DNA of 64,000 nucleotides, taken from Amnibacterium kyonggiense (GTDB taxonomy: Bacteria; Actinomycetota; Actinomycetes; Actinomycetales; Microbacteriaceae). A model generated the notes under the pieces. The model did no database searches, had not been told where the DNA came from, and saw only the letters and a program-made list of their open reading frames with translations. Position numbers and translations under genes: made by a program. Shown piece after piece: positions 18,850 through 28,300 of this stretch (positions are counted from its first letter, which is position 1; every line of letters begins with the position of its first letter). The DNA lies in NCBI RefSeq assembly GCF_004364555.1, contig NZ_SOAM01000002.1, positions 806,001-870,000 on the forward strand, read 5' to 3'.

Positions 18850-19839
18850 ATGACGCTGATCCAGCTGCGCGTGTTCCTCGCAGCCGCTCGGCTCGGCAGC
18901 TTCACGGCGGCCGCCGTCGCGATGCACATGGCGCAGCCGTCGGTCTCCGAGCTGATCCGACGCATCGAGGAGACCTACGGCGCCCGGCTCTTCGTGCGGG
19001 GCGGTCGCCGACTCGTCCTGACCGCCGCCGGCGAGACCCTGCTGCCGCTCGCGGAGCAGACGGTCGCCGGCGCGGACGAGGCGGACCGCTCCCTCCGGTC
19101 GCTCACCTCGCTGTCCGGCGGGACCGCGTCCTTCGGGCTGCTGCGCAACGCGAAGTACTACGCGCTGGAGGCCCTGGTCGCCCGGTTCCACGCGCTCCAT
19201 CCGGACGTGCGCCTGCGGATCGTCGGACTCAACTCGGTCGAGGTCGCCGCCGCGGTCGCGTCGGGCGAGCTCGAGGCCGGGCTGGTGGTGCTCCCCGTCG
19301 ACGACGACGGCCTCCACGTCACGCCGCTCGTGCACGACGAGGTCCTGTACGCGAGCATCGACCCCGCCGCCGTCGCCGAACCCGTCACGATCCAGGCGCT
19401 CGCCGAGCGGCAGCTGGTGCTCTACGACGCGCACTACGGCTGGCGGGATCCGACGCGGCGGCAGATCGCGGATCGCGCCCGCCTCGCCGCCGTGCGGGTC
19501 GATCCGCTCGTCGAGGTCGAGCAGGTCGAGTCGGCGCTCGCGCTCGTCGCGGCCGGCGTCGGCGACACGTTCGTCTCCCGGGCGGTGGCCGAGGCGCAGG
19601 TCCACGGCGGCCCGATCCGCTTCGTTCCGTTCGCCGAGCCCCTCCACGACACCATCGCGCTGGTCCGACGGCGCCAGACCGCCATGTCGGCGGCGACGGT
19701 CGAGCTGATCCGGCTCGCCCGCAGCATGCTCGAGGACGTCGGCGGCGGAGCCGGAGTCCTCCGCGGGCCCGCCGCAGAGGGCGACCCTGTGGCAGGGAAC
19801 GGACGCTGGTCGGTTCCGGAGGACGTGCCCGCCCTCTAG
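18850..19839 (+). CDS. LysR-type transcriptional regulator
   Basis: 329 aa. The N-terminal winged helix (residues 1-60) has LRVFLAAARLGSFTAAAVAMHMAQPSVSELIRRIE split across the usual HTH. The effector-binding periplasmic-fold domain spans ~90-300 (FGLLRNAKYYALEALVARFHALHP). It lies 31 bases upstream of the double SnoaL gene on the same strand, so it probably controls the SnoaL, hydrolase, MFS and HisD-like set in response to a substrate of that pathway. The ~25-residue C-terminal extension is unrelated to LysR and may be disordered. Confidence 0.85.
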   Translation: MTLIQLRVFLAAARLGSFTAAAVAMHMAQPSVSELIRRIEETYGARLFVRGGRRLVLTAAGETLLPLAEQTVAGADEADRSLRSLTSLSGGTASFGLLRNAKYYALEALVARFHALHPDVRLRIVGLNSVEVAAAVASGELEAGLVVLPVDDDGLHVTPLVHDEVLYASIDPAAVAEPVTIQALAERQLVLYDAHYGWRDPTRRQIADRARLAAVRVDPLVEVEQVESALALVAAGVGDTFVSRAVAEAQVHGGPIRFVPFAEPLHDTIALVRRRQTAMSAATVELIRLARSMLEDVGGGAGVLRGPAAEGDPVAGNGRWSVPEDVPAL

Positions 19840-19870
19840 CGTCGGATCGACACGCAGCGGAGGAGCGCAG

Positions 19871-21067
19871 ATGACGGAGCCGACCCCGGCGGACGGATCG
19901 GGAGCGACGAACGACGGTCGCCCGATCCTCTCCGCGACCCTCTCCGAGGCGCAGACGCCCAGGACGATGCCGCAGGATCTGTCCATCACGGTCCGGCCGG
20001 CGTCGGGCCGGGACACCGCCCGCGGCGAGCGCGACCGCGGTCCTCGGCGCCAGTCGATGCGCGGCTTCGAGGACACCTACACGGACATCGTCGACTGGAT
20101 CGTGCGGGTCACCCACCGGATCTGGGAGGAGCAGGACGTCGGCTACGTGTACGACACGTACGCGACCGGCGCCTTCGTCTTCTCCGACCACGGGCCGCAG
20201 TGGGGCGTCGAGCGCGTCGTCGAGGACACCGTGCAGTCGATCCACGCGTTCCCCGACACGCGGAGCCTCGCGGACGAGGTCATCTGGGCGGGGAACGACG
20301 TCGAGGGCTTCGTCACGTCCCACCGGTACATCACCGCCGGCCACCACCTCGCCCCGTGGCGCTGGGGCCCCGCGACGGGCCGGCACGTGCGGCTGTGGGG
20401 CATCGCGAACTGCGTGGTGCGGGAGAACGAGATCTACGAGGAGTACGTCCTCTACAACATGTGCTCGCGGTTCGCGCAGCTCGGGATCGACGTCGCGTGG
20501 GCGGCGCGGCAGTACGGCGACGAGCTGCAGCGGGTCAGCGCGGACGCGCACATGCCGGAGGTCGACCGGCTCGTCCGAGGCCGGCACCCCGAGCCGTACC
20601 CGACGGGCGGCGACCGGTTCGACCTGGACCACGCCGTCCGGGGGCTCTTCCACGACGTCTGGAACCGTCGCGACCTCTCCGCCGTCGACCGCGCCTACGC
20701 CGCGAACGTCCGATGGCACGGCACCTCCGACCGGTCCGGGTTCGGTCGCGCGGACGTCAAGGGGCAGGCGCGGGCCCTGCTCGCCACGTTCCCCGACCTC
20801 GGTCTGCGGGTCGAGGAGGTCTACTGGATGGGCAACGACGAGGAGGGCTACCGCGCGTCGGTGCGATGGTCCGCGGCCGGCACGCATCGCGGGTACGCGC
20901 TCTACGGGCAGCCGACCGGGCGGCGGGCGTTCCTGTGGGGCATCTCGCAGCTCTACTTCTCCGACGGGCTCATCACCGAGGAGTGGTCGATGTTCAACGA
21001 GTTCGACGTGCTCGCGCAGCTGCTCTCGTCGGAACCGCGCCCGATGTTCCCGACCCCGCAGCCGTAA
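19871..21067 (+). CDS. Tandem SnoaL/NTF2-like double-domain protein
   Basis: 398 aa; two copies of the SnoaL-like cone fold. After a ~60-residue variable N-terminus, domain 1 (about 65-215) contains DTYTDIVDWIVRVTHRIWEEQDVGYVYDTY and RHVRLWGIANCVVREN. Domain 2 (about 245-390) contains VRGLFHDVWNRRDLSAVDRAY and RRAFLWGISQLYFSDGLITEEW. These parallel positions show internal duplication. SnoaL-type proteins act as polyketide cyclases, hydroxylases, hydratases or isomerases of small molecules; the reaction here is unknown. It precedes the alpha/beta hydrolase-like gene by 4 bases, indicating one operon. Confidence 0.75.
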   Translation: MTEPTPADGSGATNDGRPILSATLSEAQTPRTMPQDLSITVRPASGRDTARGERDRGPRRQSMRGFEDTYTDIVDWIVRVTHRIWEEQDVGYVYDTYATGAFVFSDHGPQWGVERVVEDTVQSIHAFPDTRSLADEVIWAGNDVEGFVTSHRYITAGHHLAPWRWGPATGRHVRLWGIANCVVRENEIYEEYVLYNMCSRFAQLGIDVAWAARQYGDELQRVSADAHMPEVDRLVRGRHPEPYPTGGDRFDLDHAVRGLFHDVWNRRDLSAVDRAYAANVRWHGTSDRSGFGRADVKGQARALLATFPDLGLRVEEVYWMGNDEEGYRASVRWSAAGTHRGYALYGQPTGRRAFLWGISQLYFSDGLITEEWSMFNEFDVLAQLLSSEPRPMFPTPQP

Positions 21068-21071
21068 CGGC

Positions 21072-21563
21072 ATGGAGCAGGACGGGCGGCCGGTCGGGAG
21101 CGGTGCGGACGGCCTCGGCGCGTTCGCCGCGCCCGCGGGGGCGCTCCCGGTGCTCGTCATCGAGGAAGCGGGACGGGAGGCGGTGTGGGACGAGCTGCTG
21201 CTCGAGCCGTCGCCGCCGCGCCCCGTGCGCTTCGTGTCGCGCACGGCAGCCAGGGCGCTGCGATCGCCCCTCGAGGTCCCCTCCCAGCCGCGCAGCGGGT
21301 TCGTCGTCGCGGCGGCCGGGCCGTCGGCCGGGGCCGCCCTCGGCCTGGCCGCCGCCGACGACCGGGTGCGGGCGCTGCTCCTCGTCGACCCCGTGGCGTC
21401 GCCCGTCGACCTCGCCGTGGGGGTGCGCGTGCTGGTCGTCCGCTCGGGCGACCACGCCGACGACGGGATCGCGCTGCCCGACGGCGAGGGCCGCGCCATC
21501 GCCGTTGCCCGCATCCGGTCGGCCCTCGCCGCCCCGCCGTTCGTGCCGTCCGCGCGCCGGTGA
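21072..21563 (+). CDS. Small alpha/beta-hydrolase-like protein
   Basis: 163 aa. VVAAAGPSAGAALGLAAADDRVRALLLVDP has the strand-nucleophile-helix layout of alpha/beta hydrolases with G-P-S-A-G as the GxSxG elbow. VRVLVVRSGDHADDG would be the acid-loop region. At about 160 residues it is shorter than a full hydrolase, and no clear catalytic histidine is visible, so activity is doubtful. It overlaps the MFS gene by 4 bases (GTGA). The call rests on the elbow pattern and context only. Confidence 0.4.
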   Translation: MEQDGRPVGSGADGLGAFAAPAGALPVLVIEEAGREAVWDELLLEPSPPRPVRFVSRTAARALRSPLEVPSQPRSGFVVAAAGPSAGAALGLAAADDRVRALLLVDPVASPVDLAVGVRVLVVRSGDHADDGIALPDGEGRAIAVARIRSALAAPPFVPSARR

Positions 21564-22846
21564 CGCGGACCCGCTCCGCCGCGGTGCTCGTCGCCGCCGT
21601 GCTCGTCACCGCCTTCAGCCTGCGCACCGCGGTCGCGAGCGTGGGCGTCCTGCTGAGCGAGCTGCGGGCGGACCTGGCCCTCTCCCCCGCTCTCGCGGGC
21701 GTGCTCACCTCGCTGCCGGTGCTGTGCTTCGCGGCGCTCGGTCCGTTCGCGCCGCGGATGGCCGCTCGCATCGGGCTCGACCGCCTGCTCGTGCTCGGCT
21801 TCGCCGCCGTCACCGTCGGTACCGCCCTCCGCCCGTTCACAGGGCAGGCCGGCTTCACGGCCTGCAGCCTGCTCGCCTACGCGGGGTGCGCGGTCGTCAA
21901 CGTCCTCCTGCCCGGTCTGATCGGCCGCGACTTCCCCGGCCGCGTCCCGCTCCTCACCGCCGGGTACTCGACGGCGATCGCCGTCGGCGTCGGACTCGCG
22001 TCACTCGTCACCGTGCCGATCGCCGACGGCGGCGCGATGTGGCGGCTGGGCCTCGTCGTCTGGGCGGTGCCCGCCGCGGCGGCGACGCTGCTGCTGGCGC
22101 TGCGGCCGACGCCCCGCGTGCTCCGCGGGCCCGAGGAGGCCGCCCCGCCGCGGGTCCCCCGCCGGGCGGCGCTGCTGGGCGCGCTCCCCCTCGCCGTCTA
22201 CTTCGGGACGCAGGGCCTGCAGTCCTACGTCGCGATCGGCTGGATGCCGCTGTTCCTCCGCTCGGCCGGCCTCTCCGCGGAGCAGGCGGGCGCGCTCGTC
22301 GCGCTGCTGCTCATCACGGCGGTGCCGGTGTCCCTGGTCGTCCCGCTGCTCGCGCGCGGTCCGCACCTGCTGACGACGGTGCTCGTGCTCGCCGCCGCGT
22401 ACGCCGCCGGCTACGTCGGCCTCGCGACGGCGCCGGTGCCCGGTGCCGTGGTCTGGATGCTGCTGATCGGCACGGGGGCGGGCGCGTTCCCGCTCGCCCT
22501 GGCCGTCATCGGCGGGTGGAGCCGGCACGCGACCGCGACCGCCGGCTTCTCCGCAGCGGTCCAGTCGATCGGCTACCTGATCGCGGCGCCGGGCCCCGTG
22601 CTCGTCGGTGTCGCGTCCGCCGCGGTGGGGACGAGGACGGCGCTGCTCACCGTCCTCGGCGTCACCTGGGTCGTCCACGCGGCCGCGGGCGTCACCACCG
22701 CGATCGTGGTGCGGCGGCGGACCGCGGCCGACGCGGCGGGCGCCCGGTCGTCCTCCCGGCCGCCCGGGGACCTCAGGCGCGGTAGCGCTCGAGACGGAGG
22801 GTCGCGGTGGCGCGATGCGCGGCCATGCCCTCCGAAGCCGAGATGA
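21560..22846 (+). CDS. MFS transporter, CynX/NimT-like
   Basis: 428 aa with about 12 TM helices. The N-terminal segment RTRSAAVLVAAVLVTAFSLRTAVASVGVLLSEL (split over helix 1) and TSLPVLCFAALGPFAPRMAARIGLDR are typical of CynX/NimT carriers, which move small anions or nitroimidazole-like compounds. GTG start overlaps the preceding stop, so it is co-translated with the hydrolase-like gene. Its last 74 bases overlap the 3' end of the convergent HisD-like gene; the extra C-terminal tail (RSSSRPPGDLRRGSARDGG and on) is low complexity and probably recent. Confidence 0.8.
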   Translation: MTRTRSAAVLVAAVLVTAFSLRTAVASVGVLLSELRADLALSPALAGVLTSLPVLCFAALGPFAPRMAARIGLDRLLVLGFAAVTVGTALRPFTGQAGFTACSLLAYAGCAVVNVLLPGLIGRDFPGRVPLLTAGYSTAIAVGVGLASLVTVPIADGGAMWRLGLVVWAVPAAAATLLLALRPTPRVLRGPEEAAPPRVPRRAALLGALPLAVYFGTQGLQSYVAIGWMPLFLRSAGLSAEQAGALVALLLITAVPVSLVVPLLARGPHLLTTVLVLAAAYAAGYVGLATAPVPGAVVWMLLIGTGAGAFPLALAVIGGWSRHATATAGFSAAVQSIGYLIAAPGPVLVGVASAAVGTRTALLTVLGVTWVVHAAAGVTTAIVVRRRTAADAAGARSSSRPPGDLRRGSARDGGSRWRDARPCPPKPR

Positions 22847-24092
22847 CGTCGACCGCCTCGGCGAGCTCTGGCGTCGCCTCCCGGGTGATCCGCTGGTACG
22901 TCAGCGGCTTGAGGAACCGGCCGACGGAGAGCCCGGCGCTGTGCTTCGCACCGCCGGCGGTCGGGAGGGTGTGGTTCGTACCCGCCATGCCCTTGTCGGA
23001 GTAGGCGACGGTGCTCCACGGTCCGAGGAACAACGAGCCGTAGTTCCGGAGCCGCTCGAAGTACCAGTCGTCGTCCGCGGTGATGATCTCGAGGTGCTCG
23101 GGAGCGAGGTCGTCCATGAGCGCGGCGGCGGTCTCCCGGTCGTCCGCGACCGTGATGGAGCCGAAGTCGCGCCAGGCGGCACCGGCGATCTCCGCGGTCG
23201 CGAGGGTCGAGAGCTGCCGCTCCACCTCCTCGTCGACGCGGTCCGCGAGCCCGCGGTCCGTCGTGACGAGCGCGGCCGGCGAGTTGGGGCCGTGCTCCGC
23301 CTGCCCGAGCAGGTCCGCGGCCACGATCACCGGGTCGGCGGTGCCGTCCGCGAGCACGGCGACCTCGGACGGGCCGGCCGGCAGGTCGATCGCGACCCGA
23401 CCGAAGAGCTGGCGCTTCGCCTCCGCGACGTACGCGTTGCCGGCACCGACGAGCATGTCGACCGGCGCGTCGTCGAGCAGGCCGAACGCCATGGCGGCGA
23501 GCGCCTGCACACCGCCCAGCACGACGATCCGATCGACCCCGGAGCAGTGCGCCGCGTACAGGACCGCGTCGTTCGCGCCGCCACCGGGCTGCGGCGGGGT
23601 GCAGGCGAGCACGGTGGGGACGCCGGCGACCTTCGCGACGCCGACGGTCATGAACGCGCTGGCCGTCAGCGGGAAGCGCCCGGCGGGCAGGTAGGCGCCG
23701 ACGCGGCCGACGGGGACGTAGCGCACGCCCGTCACCAGCCCGGGCACCGGTTCCGTCCGGAAGTCGACGAGGTGCTCGCGGGTCGCCGCGGCGAACGCCC
23801 GGGTCCGGGAGGAGCCGAGCTCGATGGCGGCGCGGAGGTCCGCGGGCAGGCGGTCACCGCTGGAGGCGACGCGCTCGGCCGACAGCTCGAGCTCGTCGGG
23901 TCCCTGGTGGTCGAGCCGCTCGGCGTACTCGAGCACCGCGTCCATCCCGCGCCGCTCGATGTCGATGAGCATCGACGAGACGGTCTCGGCGACCCGGGGA
24001 TCGGTCTGCGCGGCCGGCGCGTCCACGGCGGGGCTCTTGACGAACGAGTAGGAACCGGAGAGCGCCGAGAGCACGGCGGGGGTGTGACGCAT
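22773..24092 (-). CDS. HisD-family zinc-dependent alcohol dehydrogenase, probably catabolic
   Basis: 439 aa. Histidinol dehydrogenase fold: VGRVGAYLPAGRFPLTASAFM, AGPSEVAVLAD for NAD binding, LLGQAEHGPNSPA (zinc Gln and His), APEHLEI (catalytic Glu-His), SDKGMAGTNHTLPT (zinc Asp) and EGMAAH (zinc His). All metal and catalytic residues are present. The KHSAGLSVGRFLKPLTYQRIT segment is closer to catabolic HisD-like enzymes such as sulfopropanediol dehydrogenase (HpsN) than to biosynthetic HisD. No his genes are nearby. I infer a sugar-alcohol or related two-step oxidation to a carboxylate, with the adjoining MFS as importer. Leaderless start. Confidence 0.8.
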   Translation of the reverse strand: MRHTPAVLSALSGSYSFVKSPAVDAPAAQTDPRVAETVSSMLIDIERRGMDAVLEYAERLDHQGPDELELSAERVASSGDRLPADLRAAIELGSSRTRAFAAATREHLVDFRTEPVPGLVTGVRYVPVGRVGAYLPAGRFPLTASAFMTVGVAKVAGVPTVLACTPPQPGGGANDAVLYAAHCSGVDRIVVLGGVQALAAMAFGLLDDAPVDMLVGAGNAYVAEAKRQLFGRVAIDLPAGPSEVAVLADGTADPVIVAADLLGQAEHGPNSPAALVTTDRGLADRVDEEVERQLSTLATAEIAGAAWRDFGSITVADDRETAAALMDDLAPEHLEIITADDDWYFERLRNYGSLFLGPWSTVAYSDKGMAGTNHTLPTAGGAKHSAGLSVGRFLKPLTYQRITREATPELAEAVDVISASEGMAAHRATATLRLERYRA

Positions 24093-24098
24093 GGCTCG

Positions 24099-24104
24099 AG
24101 GCTA
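24099..24104 (-). promoter_or_regulatory. -10 element, leaderless HisD-like transcript
   Basis: TAGCCT on the minus strand with a 6-base gap to the ATG. Confidence 0.6.
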
Positions 24105-24494
24105 GGGAGCGCGTCCACGCCCGTGCAGGACCGATCGCGAGTGGGCGCGATAGGTCGGGCCTATGCGCACCGCCGCGCCGACGAGAAGGCGCTCGCTCCG
24201 GTGCCGAAGCCGGGTGCGCATCGAAGGGCCGCCGTGCGCACGCGCATTGCGCGATCAGGCTCTTCTGAGAGGATCGAGGGCCCGTCCTGGGAGGCGGGGT
24301 GCACCCGTGGGAGAGGCGCTCAGTCGGAGGGATCCGCCGCTGGGCGCCTCGATCACATCTCGGCGAGGAACCGCCTGACCGCCGCGAGCAGCGCCCAGGA
24401 CACCCGCCCTCCACGACCGACCTGCAGGAACACGACTCCGACCATCCTCCGGCCGCTCCTCCGCGGGCAGCCCCAGGACGGGGGGCCGGTCCAC
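24105..24494. other. Gene-poor stretch, possible gene remnant
   Basis: No intact gene is seen. On the minus strand a short segment ending at a TGA at 24353 reads MVGVVFLQVGRGGRVSWALL with GC-rich third positions and may be the tail of a decayed gene. The rest shows no frame preference. Confidence 0.35.
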
Positions 24495-24580
24495 GAGCAA
24501 CTGAGCAGGCCGATCGCTCTTCGGCAGGCCGAACAGCGGCTCGGGAGCCTGCCGAAGCGCGACCGATCTGCCGAGGTGCG
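24495..24580. repeat. Palindromic repeat family B, copy 1
   Basis: Alternating GAGCAGGC / TCGGCAGGC and inverted GCCTGCCGA motifs over ~86 bases. It aligns at roughly 70% with 25196-25284. It lies just beyond the 3' end of the DUF559 remnant. Confidence 0.55.
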
Positions 24581-24600
24581 CCGATGGGTCCAACGACCGC

Positions 24601-25090
24601 TCAGCGAACCGGCGCGTGCTGGCGGAGGACGTCCTGGACGCATGCGAGAACGAAGACCCAGTCGTACAGGATCGTCGCGTACCCGAAGCGGAGGACGATG
24701 CGGCCGTCCCGCATGATCGTCGCCTCATGGACGCGATCCCTGGTGAAGGCCCTGTCCTGCGCGTGCGTGCCGCGTCCGTCGAGCTCAAGCACCAGCCAGT
24801 CGTCGATCAGCACGTCCACGCGGCAGGCGCCGCGGACGACGACCTGGATCCGCGCCCGGATGCCTGCCGCCCACAGCCCGAACCGGACGATGGACTCGAT
24901 GCCCGAGGCCGACTGGGCGTTCAGCCGCGGCGCGAGGTGCTGGAGCCGCTGCGGCCCGCGCAGGATGAGCGCCTCGAGCCGGTTGCGCTGCACCACCCGC
25001 TCGTGCAGCAGCGAGTCCAGCGTGGCGACGATGAACCCCGGCGGCTGGCAGAGGAGCAGGTCGGCGACCGCGTGCTCGGAATTCGCCCAT
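24601..25090 (-). pseudogene. Truncated DUF559 gene
   Basis: The frame reads ANSEHAVADLLLCQPPGF, then IVATLDSLLHERVVQRNRLE, ASGIESIVRFGLWAAGIRAR, CRVDVLIDDWLVLELDGRGT and RDGRIVLRFGYATILYDWVF, the middle and C-terminal parts of DUF559 proteins. The N-terminal third (100 or more residues) is missing and no start codon precedes the homologous part; the only in-frame start is an internal GTG at 24996. Upstream the sequence turns abruptly into a palindromic repeat. It is therefore an N-terminally deleted copy, bracketed by two copies of repeat family B. A shortened 131-aa product from the internal GTG cannot be ruled out. Confidence 0.65.
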
Positions 25091-25195
25091 GGACGACGAC
25101 CTTGCTGCGCCGCCAGCGGGCGTGCGCGCCGGACGGCGCTCGCGCGCGGAGAACGCGGCTGTGGAGGAGCCGACGTCGGACCGATGCCCCCGCGC

Positions 25196-25284
25196 GAGCT
25201 CTTGAGCAGGCTGTGCGCGCTTCAGCAGGCTGACATCGGCTCATCGGGCCTGCCGAAGTGGGAACAGCCTGCCGAGGTGCTCGG
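25196..25284. repeat. Palindromic repeat family B, copy 2
   Basis: TTGAGCAGGCTG, CTTCAGCAGGCTGA, then inverted GGCCTGCCGAAG and GCCTGCCGAGGTGC. Same order and spacing as copy 1 at 24495-24580, so the two are direct copies of one imperfect palindrome. Copy 2 ends 17 bases before the glnE stop and may act as its terminator. Confidence 0.55.
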
Positions 25285-25301
25285 AACAGGACGGGGGCCG
25301 G

Positions 25302-28300
25302 TCAGGCGAAGAGGCGCTCGAAGATCGTCCGGGCCCGGCGCGCGGCGCGGAGGAGGTCGTCCTCGAGCTGCGCGGCCGACCCCGGCGGGTACTCGAGGAT
25401 CCGGGCGATGCCCTCGAGCGCCGCGCGGTCGGTGGGCAGCACGTCGGAGGTCCGGTTCGTCCAGAGGGTGATCGCGCTCCGCAGTCGGGAGGCCAGCACC
25501 CACGCGTGCCGCAGCTGGGCCGCGTCGTCCCGGTCGATGAGGCGGGCGGTCGTCGCCGCGTCGAGGGCGCCGAGGGTGCTCTGCGTGCGGAGCGCCGGCA
25601 CCTGCGCCGCGTGCTGCAGCTGGAGCAGCTGGACGATCCACTCGACGTCGGAGAGCCCGCCGGGGCCGAGCTTCAGGTGCCGGGTCGGGTCGACGCCGCG
25701 GGGCAGCCGCTCGGTCTCCATCCGCGCCTTGATGCGCCGGATCTCGCGGACGGACGCGTCGTCGAGCGCGTCCGGATACCGGAGCCGGTCCGCGAGCGCC
25801 TCGAAGTCGACGACGAGCGTGCGGTCCCCCGCGACGCCGTGCGCGCGGAGCAGGGCCTGGGACTCCCACGTGAGCGACCAGCGCGCGTAGTACGCCTCGT
25901 AGGACCGGAACGACCGCACGACGGGGCCGTTCCGGCCCTCCGGGCGCAGGTCGAAGTCGAGGTCGAGCGGCAGGCGCGGGTCGGTGGTGAGCCGCTTCAC
26001 CTCCGATACGAGCACGCCTGCCTGCTTCTGCGCGACGTCGTCCGGCATCCCGGCGATCGCGCGGTAGACCACCATCACGTCGGCGTCGGAGCCGAACCCC
26101 AGCTCCGCTCCCCCGTATCGGCCCATCGCGATGATCGCGAACTCGGGCCACGGCCCCTCGTCGCGCCGGACGGAGCGGACGCAGCCGGCGAGCAGCGCCG
26201 TGGTCACGTCCGCGAGGGCCGGCCCCAGCTCCTGCACCGTGATCGTCCCGAGCAGCGCCCCGAGGGCGAGGCGGAGGACCTCGCGGCGCCGGGCCGTGCG
26301 CAGCGCCGCCGCGGCGTCGTCGCGGGACGCGTGCCGGAGCACCGTGGCGGAGGTCTCCGCGCGCAGGGTCGCCCGCGGCCTCGGCCGCAGGTCGGCGTCG
26401 CGCTCGAGCCACGCCGCGGCCTCCGGGTTCGTCTCCAGCAGGCCCGTGACGAAGCGGGACTCCGAGAGGACGGTGGCGAGGCGCCGGGCCGCGGTCGGCG
26501 AGTCGCGGAGCATCCGGAGGTACCAGGCCGTGTCGCCGAGCCGCTCCGAGAGCCGCCGGAACGCGAGCAGCCCGAGATCCGGCGCGGGCCCCTCCGTGAA
26601 CCACTGGAGCAGGACCGGGAGCAGGGTGCGCTGGATGGCGGCGCGGCGGGAGACGCCGGCGGTGAGGGCCGCGATGTGCTGCAGTGCCCCGCGCGGGTCG
26701 AGGAAGCCGATGCCGGCGAGTCGATCGAGGGCGGCGCCCTGGGTGAGCATGAGCTCGTCCTCGGGCAGGTTGCTCACCGCCGTCAGCAGCGGCCGGTAGA
26801 AGAGGCGCTGATGCAGCCCGCGGACCCGTCCGCGCACGCGCGCGAGGCGCTCGGCGAGCGCCGGCCCGTCCGCCGCGAGACCGCTCGACCGCGCGACGAC
26901 CCGCAGCTCGGCCTCATCCGTCGGCAGCAGGTGCGTGCGCTGCAGCCGCCGCAGCTGCAGCCGGTGCTCGACGAGACGGAGCACGCGGTAGTCCTCACCG
27001 AACTCGGCCGCCTCGACGCGGCCGACGTAGCCCTGCTCGGTGAGCGACCGGAGCGCCGGCAGGGTCGCCCGCGCGTGCACGCGGTCGTCGGTGCGGCCGT
27101 GCACGAGCTGCAGCAGCTGGACGGTGAACTCGACGTCGCGGAGGCCGCCGGCGCCGAGCTTCAGCTCGCGGTCGGCGTGCCCGGCGGGGATGTGCTCCTC
27201 CACGCGGCGGCGCATCCGCTGCACGTCCTGGACGAAGTCCTCCCGGGCCGACGCCTGCCACACCCGCGGCCGCAGCGCCTCGACGTAGCGGGCGCCGAGC
27301 TCGAGGTCCCCGGCGAGCGGCCACGCCTTCAGCAGCGCCTGGAACTCCCACCCGGACGCCCAGCGCTCATAGTAGCCGATGTGGGAGGAGAGCGTCCGGA
27401 CCAGCGCCCCGTTGCGGCCCTCCGGGCGCAGGTTGGCGTCCACCTGCCACAGGGACGGCTCCACGTCCGTGTCGTCGATGACGCGCATCAGGCCGATCGC
27501 GAGGCGGGTGGCGATCGGCACCGGGTCGAAGCCGGTGTCGGGGTCCGGCCGGTCGGTGACGAAGATCACGTCGACGTCGCTCACGTAGTTGAGCTCACGC
27601 GCGCCCGCCTTCCCCATGCCGATCACGGCGAGCGGCACGGCGCGCACCCGGTCGGCGCCGCCGGACGCGGCGACCTCCGCGCGCGACACCGCGAGCGCCG
27701 CCCCGAGGGCCGCGGCGGCGAGGTCCGAGAGCGCCGCGGCGACCCGCTCGAACACGGCGGTGCCGGACGGCTGCTCCAGGTCCCAGGCCGCGAGCCGCGT
27801 CAGCTCGCGTCGGTACGCGACCCGCAGCGCCCGCCGCGCCTCGGCGCCTGTCAGCGCGGCGACGCCGTCCTCGGCGGCGACGGACTCGAGCAGGCTCGTC
27901 GCGAACGCCTCCGGCGACGGGGGCGCGAGCATCCCGTCCAGCAGCACCGGCAGCGCCTCCGGCCGGCGGACGAGGAAGTCGGCGATGCCGTTCGACGCGC
28001 CGAGCACGAGCGCGAGCCGGCGCCCCGCTCCGCGGTCCTCGAGCAGCGCCGCGACCCCGGCCGCGTCCCGGTCCGCGAGACGCTGGAGCGCGAGCAGCGC
28101 CTCGTCGGGCGAGCCGACCGGCCGGCCGAATGCGGCCAGGACGGTCGCGGACGGCAGCCCGACCTGCTCGGCGAGCGCCCGCACGCCGGCGCCAGCGGCG
28201 GTCAGGTCGAGGAAGCCCGCCCGGGCCAGGTCCGTGAGGCGGAGGTCGGCCGCGTCGCCCGGCCGTCGCGCCGCGACGTCCCGGGTCGCACGGCGCCCCG

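Noticed and set aside
22773-24092. Biosynthetic hisD assignment
   Set aside because: No other his genes nearby and the C-terminal motifs resemble catabolic HisD-like enzymes; called HisD-family only.
17682-25090. Whole accessory region as a genomic island or prophage
   Set aside because: No integrase, transposase or phage gene and GC use is like the surroundings; only DUF559 genes and repeats point to mobility.
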